DNA of 64,000 nt from Peptoniphilus equinus (GTDB taxonomy: Bacteria > Bacillota > Clostridia > Tissierellales > Peptoniphilaceae), in NCBI RefSeq assembly GCF_027921445.1, contig NZ_CP115667.1:1116001-1180000 (forward strand). Direction: 5' to 3'. A model generated the notes under the pieces. The model worked only from the letters and a program-made list of their open reading frames with translations. It searched no databases and was not told where the DNA came from. Positions 33,478 to 42,027 of the stretch are shown piece by piece (position 1 is the stretch's first letter; every line of letters starts with the position of its first letter). A program made the position numbers and the translations under genes.

Positions 33478-33758
33478 TAGTCGATCTCAATTTCCGTTTC
33501 AATAATCTCACAAGAGTTTTCAAATTCTATAAAATCCACACACTTATCCAAGACTGCTTCGATGTGGCGGTGTCCGTTGGATACCACAGCTATCCCGATT
33601 GTGCTGCGTTCCAAGCTCTCCGTGTGGCCCACTTCGGCAATGCTCACAGGAAAGCGGTGTTCAATTTTTCTTACTATAGATTGTATCACACTGCGCTTAT
33701 CTTTAAGTGAATGGCACTCAAAAAGGCGCAGTTGAATTTCAAGTCGTCCTACTAACAT
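33477..33758 (-). CDS. DUF503 family protein (YlxP-like)
   Basis: 93 residues from ATG 33758 ('MLVGRLEIQLRL'); the open frame reaches further upstream but the protein family begins here. The DUF503 pattern 'ECHSLKDKRSVIQSIVRKIEHRFPVSIAEVGH' and 'GIAVVSNGHRHIEAVLDKCVDFIE' is clear. YlxP-like proteins are small alpha/beta proteins often found near rbfA, of uncertain ribosome-related role. There is no SD. Instead an extended -10 (TGCTATAAT) ends 7 bases before the ATG, so the mRNA may start at the initiation codon. First gene of the nth-vanW operon. Confidence 0.82.
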   Translation of the reverse strand: MLVGRLEIQLRLFECHSLKDKRSVIQSIVRKIEHRFPVSIAEVGHTESLERSTIGIAVVSNGHRHIEAVLDKCVDFIEFENSCEIIETEIEID

Positions 33759-33764
33759 AGTTAG

Positions 33765-33773
33765 ATTATAGCA
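33765..33773 (-). promoter_or_regulatory. Extended -10 promoter, probably leaderless, for DUF503-nth-vanW
   Basis: Minus-strand TGCTATAAT (TGn-TATAAT) occupies 33765-33773. Only six bases separate the last T from the ATG at 33758. A transcript beginning seven bases after the -10 would start on the A of ATG, matching the absence of an SD. Confidence 0.55.
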
Positions 33774-33842
33774 CAACTTACAAAATATACCGAAGAAGGT
33801 GTAATTTTTATGGACTGACTGAGTAACCCGCTGCAAGAAAAA

Positions 33843-33865
33843 AAGAGCAGCTACAATCTGCTCTT
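33843..33865 (-). terminator. Terminator of the ctsR-clpC-radA operon
   Basis: On the minus strand AAGAGCAG and CTGCTCTT pair around a 7-base loop and are followed by TTTTTTTC. The left arm includes the last codons of radA and the loop includes its TAG, so the stop codon lies within the terminator. Confidence 0.88.
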
Positions 33866-35209
33866 ATCAAAGACATCAATGACGTCTTGTAAAGTTTTCT
33901 TTTGACAGATATCCAAGCCGTCCACGCGAACATCACTTGGTGCTATAAAAGCACGCTTAAAGCCCATCCGTTTCGCTTCTCTAAGACGCACTGTCAGGGA
34001 AGGCACCGTCTTCAGCTCTCCGGTGAGCCCCACATCGGCGATAAACACCGTCTGTGTATCAATCGCCACATCTTTAAGCGACGAAAAGATACTCATAATC
34101 ACCGCAAGGTTGGCCGACGGTTCAGTGAGTTTCATGCCGCCTGTGGTTTTGGTCACGACATTTTTATCCGACAAATTCAACTTTGCCCGCTGCTCCATAA
34201 TAGAGATGAGTGTATTTAAATTCTCTCGGCGCATGGACTCACTAATCCTTGAAGGATAGGGCAAAAAACTGCTCGAGGCCAGCGCTTCAATTTCAAGAAT
34301 AATAGGACGTGTACCCTCTTTAATCACTGTGAGCGCACTGCCCGGCAGCTCTTCACCTTGAAGCCTTTGAGTCATAAAGTAGGCCGACGGATTATCCAAA
34401 GAGGCTAATCCCTTTTCATCCATAAGGAAAAAACCCATTTCTCCGGTGGAACCGTAACGGTTCTTAGACGCACGCAGGGATCTGAGCTGCTCCCCTTTGT
34501 CTGTCTCTAAGATCACAACGGTGTCCACAAGGTGCTCCAAGGCTCGCACACCGGCGAGCTCGTCATCCTTGGTCATCTGTCCCACCATAAAAACCATGCG
34601 GGGACGACTGCCTTTGGCAAGCTCAACCAGTCGATGAGCACACTCCATCACCTGAGTCGGGCTGCCCGGTCTTGAAGTGATGTCGCCCAGACTGAACGTT
34701 TGAATGGAGTCCACGATCACCAAATCCGCATCCAGTCGCGCCGTCTCCAAGAGGACGTCGTCCATGAGGATGGTCGAGAGAATATAAATGTCCGAAAGGT
34801 TGGTTAAAATGCGCTCGGCTCGATTGCGAATCTGCGAGGCCGATTCTTCCCCCGAAGCATAGAGCACTTTCAGTCCGCTCTCAGCCAGTCGCCCGGCCAC
34901 CTGCAACAACAAGGTGGACTTCCCGGCGCCGGGTTTTGCGGTAATGATGGACACGCTGTCTCTGACAATACCGCCTCCCATCACACGGTCAAATTCCTCC
35001 ATCCCCGTTTGAATGCGCTCATCGCTTCGTATTGCCACTTTATTTAGAAGTGTTGCCTCCCGGCCCACACGCTTTTTGCCGACAGCCTGCACAGACACGG
35101 CGTCCACTTCTTCCATGGCATTCCACGTATCGCAGTTTGGGCACTTTCCAAAGTAACCGCCGCTCTCGTAGCCGCAGGCACTACACTTGTAGAGGGTCTT
35201 TTTCTTCAT
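33851..35209 (-). CDS. radA: DNA repair protein RadA
   Basis: 452 residues. The zinc finger '[18 protein letters not shown]' lies at about 9-26. The RecA-like ATPase has Walker A 'AKPGAGKST' near 90-98, Walker B 'LVIVDSIQT' near 160 and the RadA motif 'KNRYGSTGEMG' near 245. The C-terminal Lon-like domain (300-452) follows. RadA is a branch-migration motor assisting RecA in recombinational repair. It is the last gene of the CtsR operon, starting inside the end of clpC (29-base overlap). Confidence 0.96.
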   Translation of the reverse strand: MKKKTLYKCSACGYESGGYFGKCPNCDTWNAMEEVDAVSVQAVGKKRVGREATLLNKVAIRSDERIQTGMEEFDRVMGGGIVRDSVSIITAKPGAGKSTLLLQVAGRLAESGLKVLYASGEESASQIRNRAERILTNLSDIYILSTILMDDVLLETARLDADLVIVDSIQTFSLGDITSRPGSPTQVMECAHRLVELAKGSRPRMVFMVGQMTKDDELAGVRALEHLVDTVVILETDKGEQLRSLRASKNRYGSTGEMGFFLMDEKGLASLDNPSAYFMTQRLQGEELPGSALTVIKEGTRPIILEIEALASSSFLPYPSRISESMRRENLNTLISIMEQRAKLNLSDKNVVTKTTGGMKLTEPSANLAVIMSIFSSLKDVAIDTQTVFIADVGLTGELKTVPSLTVRLREAKRMGFKRAFIAPSDVRVDGLDICQKKTLQDVIDVFDKSRL

Positions 35210-37616
35210 GTTTGGCCTTCGTTATCACTTTGACTTGAAGTTTGCGGTTATAATCCACGTGAATGGTGTCCCCTTTATTGAAAACACCTTTTAAGAGTTC
35301 ATCGGTCAACACATCTTCAATGTGTTCACGAATAGCCCGTTCCAAAGGCCGTGCTCCGAACTCTTTATTATAGCCGACTTTCGCAATGTGCTTTGCCACT
35401 TTCTCCGTGAAGGTAGCATGGATGGACATATCTAAAAGCCGAGCTTCCAATTTTTTCAACATCAGGCTCACAATAGCGACCACTTGTTTTTGATCCAATT
35501 CGTTAAAGACGATCACCTCGTCTAAACGGTTCAAAAATTCCGGTTTAAAAGTTTCCCGAAGAGCTTCTTTGACAATTTTGACCATGTTGTCGTACTCGGA
35601 TTTGGCTGATGGACCATGGCCAAAACCTATGGAAGATTTATTCTTCAGTCGAGCGGCGCCGGCATTGGAGGTCATGATAATGACCGTGTCTTTAAAGCTG
35701 ACCGTGCGTCCTTTGGCATCGGTGAGTCGACCTTCATCCAATATTTGAAGTAGGATATTAAATACATCGGGATGTGCTTTTTCAATCTCATCAAAGAGCA
35801 CGACAGTATACGGGTTACTTCGCACAGCGTCAGTGAGCTGGCCACCTTCATCATAGCCGACATAACCCGGAGGCGATCCCACTAACTTGGACACGGTGTG
35901 TTTTTCCATATACTCGCTCATATCGATACGAAGAAGACTCGCTTCAGTACCGAACAGCTCTTTGGCAAGAGACTTGGCAAGATAGGTTTTACCGACTCCG
36001 GTAGGTCCCACAAAGATAAAAGAACCGATGGGCTTATTCGGGTCTTTTAATCCTACCCGGGCCCGCTTAATGGCCTTTGCGATGGCATCAATAGCCGGAT
36101 CCTGTCCTTTGACTTCAACTTTTAAGTGCTTATCCAAATCCACCAGTTTTTCGTTTTCTTCCGGGTTCATTGTCGTCACCGGCACTTTAGACCACTCGGC
36201 AACCACCTGTTTAATATCCTCTTCGGTAATGGCCACTCGTTGTTCTGCTTCGGCCGCCTCGGCTTTTTTCGCTTCAAAATCCTCTTTCAGCTTTCGTTCT
36301 TCATCGCGAAGTTCAGCTGCACGCTCAAAGTCCTGAGCGTTGACGGCCTCATTTTTTTTCTCTTCAATGGCCTTGAGGGATGACTCGTATTCCATGACAT
36401 AGGGCGGCGTCTTGTAGAGCTTAATCTTAAGCTTTGATGCCGCTTCATCCAAAATGTCAATAGCCTTGTCCGGCAAAAAGCGATCCGTAAGATAGCGTCC
36501 GGAAAGCTTGACCGCACTGACAATCACATCATCCGGGATAGTAATATTGTGGTGATCTTCGTATTGCGTCTTTAATCCTCGAATAATGTCAATGGATTCC
36601 TCTTCCGAAGGCTCATCGACATTGATGGGCATTAAACGCCGTTCAAAGGCTGTGTCTTTTTCAATGTGCTTACGATATTCGGTAATGGTGGTGGCTCCGA
36701 TAATTTGCAGATCCCCTTTAGTGAGCATCGGCTTTAAAATATTGGAGGCATCCATAGCGCCTTCCGCCGCCCCTGCACCGATAATGACATGCATCTCATC
36801 AATAAAGAGAATGGTGCTGTCATCGCTGACCGATTCGTTTAAGACATTGCGCAGCCGCTCCTCAAAGTCGCCGCGATATTTGGCGCCTGCGATGAGCGCC
36901 GTGACATCTAAAGTTCGAATGACTTTGTCCTTGATAATCTCAGGTACATTCCCTTGGACAATCCGCGCCGCTAAGCCTTCTGCTATAGCAGTCTTGCCCA
37001 CCCCGGGTTCGCCGATAAGCACCGGGTTATTTTTCTTTCGCCGTGAGAGCACTTGAATGACCCGTTCAATTTCTCGCTCGCGACCGATGACCGGATCGAT
37101 TTTACCGTTCTTGGAACGTTCGTTGAGATTGGTGGTGTATTTATCCAGAGGGCTGTCTGACGACTTGTCGCCTTCGTCTTCAATTTCAGAGCTCATAATG
37201 GCTTCTTCCAAAACTCGCGCATCCACGCCAAGCCGGCGAAGCACCAACAGGGCAATCCCGCTGCCCTCTCGAATAATACCGAGAAGAATGTGTTCGGTGC
37301 CCACTAAATCCACTTCGTCATCTTTCGCCGCTTCATAGGCCAGTTCAAAAATCTTCTGAGTGCGCGGTGTGTAAACCAAATTGCCGTAGACCGGCTCTTT
37401 GCCTTTGGATACAATTTCATAAGTGGCTAACTTCACGGCATCATAATTCAGACCGAAACCTTTTAACAGCTTCATTCCGGTACCGGTGCCTTCACGTAAA
37501 ATCCCAAGCAGTAAGTGCTCGCTGCCCACGTAGTTCAATCGAGCCTCTCTCGCTTCATTTTGTGCAAATAATATGGCCTTTTGACTTTTTTCTGAGAATT
37601 TCCCGAATAGGTTCAT
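35181..37616 (-). CDS. clpC: ATP-dependent Clp protease ATP-binding subunit ClpC
   Basis: 811 residues. Two N-terminal Clp repeats (about 1-145), AAA+ domain 1 with Walker A 'GEPGVGKTA' near 205, a middle region with the UVR-like segment '[24 protein letters not shown]' near 425, and AAA+ domain 2 with '[11 protein letters not shown]' near 540 and '[16 protein letters not shown]' near 605. The C-terminal D2-small domain ends near 800. ClpC unfolds substrates for ClpP and removes CtsR and damaged proteins, working with McsA/McsB. It overlaps mcsB by 4 bases. Confidence 0.97.
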   Translation of the reverse strand: MNLFGKFSEKSQKAILFAQNEAREARLNYVGSEHLLLGILREGTGTGMKLLKGFGLNYDAVKLATYEIVSKGKEPVYGNLVYTPRTQKIFELAYEAAKDDEVDLVGTEHILLGIIREGSGIALLVLRRLGVDARVLEEAIMSSEIEDEGDKSSDSPLDKYTTNLNERSKNGKIDPVIGREREIERVIQVLSRRKKNNPVLIGEPGVGKTAIAEGLAARIVQGNVPEIIKDKVIRTLDVTALIAGAKYRGDFEERLRNVLNESVSDDSTILFIDEMHVIIGAGAAEGAMDASNILKPMLTKGDLQIIGATTITEYRKHIEKDTAFERRLMPINVDEPSEEESIDIIRGLKTQYEDHHNITIPDDVIVSAVKLSGRYLTDRFLPDKAIDILDEAASKLKIKLYKTPPYVMEYESSLKAIEEKKNEAVNAQDFERAAELRDEERKLKEDFEAKKAEAAEAEQRVAITEEDIKQVVAEWSKVPVTTMNPEENEKLVDLDKHLKVEVKGQDPAIDAIAKAIKRARVGLKDPNKPIGSFIFVGPTGVGKTYLAKSLAKELFGTEASLLRIDMSEYMEKHTVSKLVGSPPGYVGYDEGGQLTDAVRSNPYTVVLFDEIEKAHPDVFNILLQILDEGRLTDAKGRTVSFKDTVIIMTSNAGAARLKNKSSIGFGHGPSAKSEYDNMVKIVKEALRETFKPEFLNRLDEVIVFNELDQKQVVAIVSLMLKKLEARLLDMSIHATFTEKVAKHIAKVGYNKEFGARPLERAIREHIEDVLTDELLKGVFNKGDTIHVDYNRKLQVKVITKAKHEEKDPLQV

Positions 37617-38584
37617 AAAAAGACCTCCTTCATCATCTTTCGTATTTCCCTGGCACGGATTAAATCCCGTGACTTGCCATCTAAAAGGGTATGTTGCGCC
37701 ACTTGAAGATGGCCGTTTCGAAACTCAGGGATTCTTCCCATTAAATCCACTGGTTGTTGTGTTTGAATAACTGATAATTTCATACCTAAGGTGAGATCGG
37801 AAAATCCGTTGATCATCTCCGCCTCGGTGAGATAGCGCCCGTACCGTAACAGGCCGTAGGCGCGATAAGTGCGGTCCTCAAGCTCCATAGGATGCTCGAG
37901 GCTTAACGCCTTTTCATTACTTTCTTCCATGCTGAGGATTTCAGCTACAATATTTTCAAGCTTGCCCAGCATATCCTTTTCGCTGACACCGAGATTGCGC
38001 TCAGGACTGATACGCAATACGCTATGGACTTGCCCGTGATCGCTTCGCAGCATCGCTACGGTATAGCCGAGACGATGCAGACTGCTCTTTAACGAATCCA
38101 TCTTGTAAAACGCCGTGCCCGGTAAATGCAACGTGACTGACGCCACCATACCGTTCCCGCAATTTTGGGGTTGGGTAGTTAGATACCCAAATGTTTTGGA
38201 AAAAGCAACATGCAGCCGCTCGGCAAAATAATCATCCAGATGGTTCAGTGCATCGAAGAGAGCCATAAAATGAAGACGCGTATCGGTCATCACCAACTCT
38301 ATGTGGTCACTGCCTAAAAAGAGGACCGTCGGTGCCTTATCCATGGTAAATACCCCGGACAGATCTCCATGTGTGAACAAATCGCTGTCGCCGTCGTACG
38401 TTTCAAAGATAGCGAGCTTTTCAAGAGAACTCATGGCGTGGGTCGCTTTAAAGCTATATCCGATAGGTTCCAGAACGCTTTTCACATCCGCCAACAATTT
38501 GCTCCCTTCTTCAGGGCTGAGCTTGCCCACAAAAGGATAGCCGTGAATATTGCGCCGTAGTCTCAGCTCAGTGTTCAGTACCAT
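37613..38584 (-). CDS. mcsB: Protein arginine kinase McsB
   Basis: 323 residues. Phosphagen-kinase-like catalytic region: 'SSLEKLAIFETYDGDSDLFTHGDLSGVF' near 48-75, 'LFLGSDHIELVMTDTRLHF' near 88-106, 'TFGYLTTQPQNCGNGMVASVTLHLP' near 129-153, 'GQVHSVLRISPERNLGVSE'. McsB phosphorylates arginine residues of CtsR and misfolded proteins, tagging them for ClpCP. The N terminus lacks the first ~20 residues typical of longer homologues, but the motifs are intact. It overlaps mcsA by 17 bases. Confidence 0.95.
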   Translation of the reverse strand: MVLNTELRLRRNIHGYPFVGKLSPEEGSKLLADVKSVLEPIGYSFKATHAMSSLEKLAIFETYDGDSDLFTHGDLSGVFTMDKAPTVLFLGSDHIELVMTDTRLHFMALFDALNHLDDYFAERLHVAFSKTFGYLTTQPQNCGNGMVASVTLHLPGTAFYKMDSLKSSLHRLGYTVAMLRSDHGQVHSVLRISPERNLGVSEKDMLGKLENIVAEILSMEESNEKALSLEHPMELEDRTYRAYGLLRYGRYLTEAEMINGFSDLTLGMKLSVIQTQQPVDLMGRIPEFRNGHLQVAQHTLLDGKSRDLIRAREIRKMMKEVFL

Positions 38585-39074
38585 AATCCGCCTTCTTTGC
38601 TTTCAGTTGATCGCGAATGACTGCAGCCTCTTCGTAAGCTTCTGTAGCCACAGCCTCTCTCAGTTGCCGTTCCAGTTCACGAATGTCCCGTTGTCGTACC
38701 AAATCTTCCCCAGCAGAGGCCGGTACTTTTCCCATGTGATGACTGGAATACTTTTCGCTTTCCAACATACTCGTCAGCTCTTTTTCAAAGGTGTCGTAGC
38801 AATGTTCACAGCCCAAGGCATTGTGTTCCAGATCAGAAAAAGTAGCGCCGCAATGTGTGCAGGTCTTGTCAAAGTCTCCTGCACTCTTCCCCGAGAGCTT
38901 AAATAATTCTCTTAAAAAGCTTTCCACTTGAGCGCTGCCGCCGGCAAAAGGAAACTCCGCTTTCATTTTTTCTTCAGCGCAGCGTCCGCACAGATGTATG
39001 GCTTCCACATGATCACCTGTCATCTTCGTATACGAGATGATGGCTTCATTGTCATGACAGTTGTCGCAGAGCAT
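38568..39074 (-). CDS. mcsA: McsA, activator of the arginine kinase
   Basis: 168 residues from ATG 39074 ('MLCDNCHDNEAIISY'), with GAGGAGG upstream; the frame also reaches back into ctsR. Zinc-binding CxxC pairs: 'CDNC' at 3-6, 'CGRC' near 29, 'CTHCG' near 74, 'CEHCY' near 90. The C-terminal UVR domain (about 125-160, 'IRELERQLREAVATEAYEEAAVIRDQLK'). McsA activates McsB and adapts substrates to ClpC. It lies 10 bases downstream of ctsR. Confidence 0.93.
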   Translation of the reverse strand: MLCDNCHDNEAIISYTKMTGDHVEAIHLCGRCAEEKMKAEFPFAGGSAQVESFLRELFKLSGKSAGDFDKTCTHCGATFSDLEHNALGCEHCYDTFEKELTSMLESEKYSSHHMGKVPASAGEDLVRQRDIRELERQLREAVATEAYEEAAVIRDQLKAKKADYGTEH

Positions 39075-39084
39075 AGTTACCTCC

Positions 39085-39540
39085 TCACGTAAATATGACC
39101 AGCATGACATTTTTTAAAATGTCCGCTCGCACCTTATTGCGTTCATCTCCGGCTTGAGTCAACGCACGGTCGCTGATGCTCACCCGAATGATTTCCAGAT
39201 CGCGCTTTGTAATGAGCTCTCGTTTATACAGCTCTCTAAGCACATCATCCGCTTTATCCTTAGTAATCTCAGCGCCAATTTCATCAATGTAGGCATCCAA
39301 AACAGCTTCATCATCAGCCATAGCTACCCGCACAATACGAATATAGCCCCCGCCCCCGCGACGTGACTCCACATAATAACCCTTGTACGGTGTAAATCGT
39401 GTGGTGAGCACATAGTTAATCTGCGACGGTGCGCAGTTAAAGCGATCGGCAATAAGTGCCCTTTGAATCTCTAACGTCCCGTCACCATCTTCCAACAATG
39501 TATTGAGAAACTCTGCAATAGAGTTTGAAAGTTTTGCCAT
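39085..39540 (-). CDS. ctsR: Class III stress repressor CtsR
   Basis: 151 residues. The N-terminal winged helix has 'LEIQRALIADRFNCAPSQINYVLTTRFT' near 23-50 and the glycine-rich wing 'VESRRGGGGYIRI' near 57-69, where the conserved Arg senses heat. The C-terminal dimerisation helices run 85-150. CtsR represses clp genes until it is inactivated by heat or by McsB. A matching operator lies 10 bases upstream of its own gene (39550-39566), so the operon is autoregulated. Confidence 0.95.
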   Translation of the reverse strand: MAKLSNSIAEFLNTLLEDGDGTLEIQRALIADRFNCAPSQINYVLTTRFTPYKGYYVESRRGGGGYIRIVRVAMADDEAVLDAYIDEIGAEITKDKADDVLRELYKRELITKRDLEIIRVSISDRALTQAGDERNKVRADILKNVMLVIFT

Positions 39541-39549
39541 AATACCACC

Positions 39550-39566
39550 TTTGACTATCTTTGTCC
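39550..39566 (-). promoter_or_regulatory. CtsR operator
   Basis: Minus-strand GGACAAAGATAGTCAAA matches the CtsR heptad consensus (A/G)GTCAAA-NAN-(A/G)GTCAAA with a single change (T to A in the first heptad). It lies between the promoter (-10 at 39594-39599) and the ctsR start, so binding would block transcription of the ctsR-mcsA-mcsB-clpC-radA operon. Confidence 0.9.
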
Positions 39567-39593
39567 TTCGGTTTAAAAATTTTTTCTGACTAT

Positions 39594-39622
39594 ATTATAC
39601 CATTGAGGTGATATAAAGTAAA
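39594..39622 (-). promoter_or_regulatory. Vegetative promoter of the ctsR operon
   Basis: Minus-strand TTTACT (39617-39622), 17-base spacer, TATAAT (39594-39599). Sigma-A type with perfect -10 and 4/6 -35. The CtsR box starts about 27 bases downstream of the -10. Confidence 0.8.
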
Positions 39623-39666
39623 GTCGCCGCTCAGGCAGGACGTTCTCTTTACGCGTCAGATAAAAA

Positions 39667-39692
39667 GAAGGACCTCGATAACGACGTCCTTC
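39667..39692 (-). terminator. Terminator of the cyclophilin gene
   Basis: Minus-strand GAAGGAC ... GTCCTTC with a 12-base loop, followed by TTTTTA. It lies 17-42 bases after the stop at 39709, between the ppi/map unit and the ctsR promoter. Confidence 0.8.
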
Positions 39693-39708
39693 CGGCTTTA
39701 CACAATCT

Positions 39709-40308
39709 TCAATAAACGGCTACTTCCGCCTTCTCAATGATGACATCCTCTACAGGACGATCTGCGAACCCGACCTCCACAGATGCAATCTCATCGACGA
39801 CATCCATACCTTCAAACACTTGACCGAAGACCGTATGCTTACCGTCCAGCCAAAACGTGCCGCCCAGATTTTCGTAGACATCGACGATTTCATCCGGATA
39901 GCCTTTGGCTTCTCCGGCACTTCGCATCTGTTGAATCAAATCAGCTTCCACAGGACCTGCTTGGACGATAAAAAATTGAGAACCGTTGGTGTTCGGACCG
40001 GCGTTGGCCATGGACAGTGCGCCGCGGAAATTGCGATAGTTTAAATCAATTTCATCTTCAAACTTCTTCCCGTAAATGGATTCACCGCCTCGACCGGTGC
40101 CGGTGGGATCCCCGCCTTGAATCATAAAGTTGTCGATGACGCGATGAAAGATCAGGTTGTCATAGTAACCTTTTTTCACCAATTCTTTAAAGTTTTTCAC
40201 CGTTTTCGGTGCCACGTCATCAAAGAGGTGAAACTTGATCACACCGTGATTGGTGGTGAAGATGACAATCTCTTCCCCTGCCTGGGGTTTGGAAAGTTGT
40301 TTTAACAT
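39709..40308 (-). CDS. Cyclophilin-type peptidyl-prolyl cis-trans isomerase
   Basis: 199 residues with no signal peptide, so cytosolic. Cyclophilin motifs: 'FHLFDDVAPKTVKNF' near 25-40, 'FHRVIDNFMIQGGDPTGTGRGGESIYG' near 53-80 (the catalytic Arg is in FHRV), 'LSMANAGPNTNGSQFFI' near 97-113, 'LDGKHTVFGQVFEGMDVVD' near 155-175. It catalyses proline isomerisation during folding. GGAGG precedes the ATG. The gene is 12 bases downstream of map. Confidence 0.95.
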   Translation of the reverse strand: MLKQLSKPQAGEEIVIFTTNHGVIKFHLFDDVAPKTVKNFKELVKKGYYDNLIFHRVIDNFMIQGGDPTGTGRGGESIYGKKFEDEIDLNYRNFRGALSMANAGPNTNGSQFFIVQAGPVEADLIQQMRSAGEAKGYPDEIVDVYENLGGTFWLDGKHTVFGQVFEGMDVVDEIASVEVGFADRPVEDVIIEKAEVAVY

Positions 40309-40319
40309 AATGCCTCCTA

Positions 40320-41075
40320 TTATATATCGCCTTGGTCCGTGATAATGATGGGACCGTCTTTAGTGATGGCGATTTGGTGTTCATATTGCGCTGAAAGACT
40401 TCCGTCTAAAGTTCGAGCAGTCCAACCGTTGTCGTCAATGCTCAGTTCTTTTTTACCCATATTGATCATCGGTTCAATAGTAAAAACCATACCCTCTTGA
40501 AGCCGAACGCCACGCCCGGCCTTACCGTAGTGGAGCACTTGCGGATCTTCGTGCATCTCCTGTCCGATGCCGTGGCCTACAAATTCCCGAACCACACTGT
40601 AACCTTTCTCTTCCGCAAAAGTTTGAATCGCGTGTCCGATGTCGCCTAAACGGTTGCCGATGACGGCCTGTTCAATGCCGATATACATCGCTTCACGTGT
40701 GGCATCCAGTAAATCCTGTGCCTCCTCTGAAACCTGACCTACCGGGTAACTCCAGGCTGAGTCCGCGAGCCATCCGTCCACGTTCACCACCATATCCACG
40801 GTGATAATGTCCCCATCTTGTAAAATATAGTCTGACGGAAAGCCGTGACAAATTTCATCATTGACTGACGCACAGATGCTGTAAGGATAGCCTTCATACC
40901 CCTTTTGTTCCGGATAGGCACCCCGTTGTGTCAAAAAGTCTTCCACAAAGGCATCCAGCGACATCGTGGAGACACCGGGTTTAATCTTATCTCGGAGCTG
41001 ATGGTGAACTTCGGCGAGAAGCTTCCCCGCCACTTGCATTTTTTTTATTTCATCAGGTGTTTTTATAACTATCAT
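40320..41075 (-). CDS. map: Methionine aminopeptidase type I
   Basis: 251 residues from ATG 41075 ('MIVIKTPDEIKKMQVA'), behind GAGGT; an upstream in-frame ATG adds 9 residues. The metal ligands are in 'ITVDMVVNVDGWLADSAW' near 95-112 (two Asp), 'GHGIGQEMHEDP' near 168-179 (His), 'FTIEPMI' near 202 (Glu) and 'EHQIAITKDGP' near 236 (Glu). It removes N-terminal methionine from new proteins. It diverges from the radical SAM gene at 41138. Confidence 0.95.
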   Translation of the reverse strand: MIVIKTPDEIKKMQVAGKLLAEVHHQLRDKIKPGVSTMSLDAFVEDFLTQRGAYPEQKGYEGYPYSICASVNDEICHGFPSDYILQDGDIITVDMVVNVDGWLADSAWSYPVGQVSEEAQDLLDATREAMYIGIEQAVIGNRLGDIGHAIQTFAEEKGYSVVREFVGHGIGQEMHEDPQVLHYGKAGRGVRLQEGMVFTIEPMINMGKKELSIDDNGWTARTLDGSLSAQYEHQIAITKDGPIIITDQGDI

Positions 41076-41122
41076 TTTATCTACCTCGTTTTCAATCTCC
41101 ATTATAGCAGATGGACAGACTA

Positions 41123-41131
41123 TGTTATAAT
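41123..41131 (+). promoter_or_regulatory. Extended -10 promoter, probably leaderless, for the radical SAM gene
   Basis: TGTTATAAT (TGn-TATAAT) ends at 41131, and ATG follows at 41138 after six bases TTTTTC. A start of transcription seven bases after the -10 coincides with the A of ATG, and no SD is present. The same arrangement occurs at 33758-33773. Confidence 0.55.
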
Positions 41132-41137
41132 TTTTTC

Positions 41138-42013
41138 ATGGTTACCATGCTAAACAGTTTTTTAAAAGATAAATTTCATACCAAAGTGGTCAAGCTGTCA
41201 CTGGACGGCGGCGCCACCTGCCCCAACCGTATTCACAACGGCGGCTGTTTGTTTTGTACCCCACAAGGTGCCGGAGAATTCACCGATGCTGGTTCGATGG
41301 CGATGCAAATTGAACGGCAAAAACAGCGTCTTGCATCGAAATGGCCCACGGATCACGCCATCGCCTACTTTCAAAATTTCACCAACACCTATGGGGATGT
41401 GAAAGCACTGGAGTCCATGTACAGTGCCATTATTGCGAGACCGGACATTGTGGGACTGGCCATCGCCACACGAGCCGACTGTCTGGATGATGACGTCGTA
41501 GCCATGCTGAAACGACTGAATGAAAAAACTTTTTTGTGGGTGGAGCTGGGCCTTCAAACGATACATGATCCGACTCTCGAACGGATCCGCCGCGGTTATA
41601 ACCACGAGGTCTTTCATCAAGGTGCTATGAAGTTAAGGGCCGCCGGCATTCCTGTCGTCTTTCATATGCTTCTGGGACTGCCTTTTGAAAGTCGCCGTGA
41701 TTTCGACGCCACATTTGACTACATCAACACCTTTCGCCCTTTCGGCGTGAAGTTTCATTCCCTCTACATTCAACGGGACTCTGAGCTGTTTTCCTATTAC
41801 TTGGCATCACCTATGACCCTACTGAGTGAAGCGGATTACGTCGATATTGTCAGTGACTATCTTGTGGCACTGGATCCCGCCATCGTCGTCCATCGTCTCA
41901 CTGGAGATCCTTTGCGCACCATGCACATTGCGCCGATGTGGGTGCGCAACAAACTTCATGTCATCAGTGCCATACAACGCGCATATAAAGAGAAGTTAGC
42001 TCATCAAAGCTAA
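41138..42013 (+). CDS. Radical SAM protein of the YhcC/YtqA (TIGR01212) type
   Basis: 291 residues from ATG 41138 ('MVTMLNSFLKDKF'); an ATG at 41111 would place the promoter inside the gene. The radical SAM cluster cysteines lie in 'CPNRIHNGGCLFC' near 27-39. 'AYFQNFTNTYGDV' near 84 and 'LWVELGLQTIHDPTLERIRRGY' near 135-157 are typical of the family, as are 'VFHMLLGLPFESRRD' and 'KFHSLYIQRDSEL'. YhcC-like enzymes are SAM-dependent with unknown substrate. The gene ends inside its own terminator. Confidence 0.88.
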   Translation: MVTMLNSFLKDKFHTKVVKLSLDGGATCPNRIHNGGCLFCTPQGAGEFTDAGSMAMQIERQKQRLASKWPTDHAIAYFQNFTNTYGDVKALESMYSAIIARPDIVGLAIATRADCLDDDVVAMLKRLNEKTFLWVELGLQTIHDPTLERIRRGYNHEVFHQGAMKLRAAGIPVVFHMLLGLPFESRRDFDATFDYINTFRPFGVKFHSLYIQRDSELFSYYLASPMTLLSEADYVDIVSDYLVALDPAIVVHRLTGDPLRTMHIAPMWVRNKLHVISAIQRAYKEKLAHQS

Positions 42014-42017
42014 CTTC
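41992..42017 (+). terminator. Terminator overlapping the radical SAM stop codon
   Basis: GAAGTTAGC (41992-42000) pairs with GCTAACTTC (42009-42017), 8-base loop, followed by TTTTTATTTT. The TAA stop (42011-42013) lies in the right arm. It also separates the convergent P-type ATPase gene ending at 42028. Confidence 0.9.
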
Positions 42018-42027
42018 TTTTTATTTT

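Noticed and set aside
36586-37056. 156-codon plus-strand frame inside clpC
   Set aside because: Antisense shadow of a conserved gene, no SD and low-complexity Ser-rich product; the clpC frame carries all AAA+ motifs.
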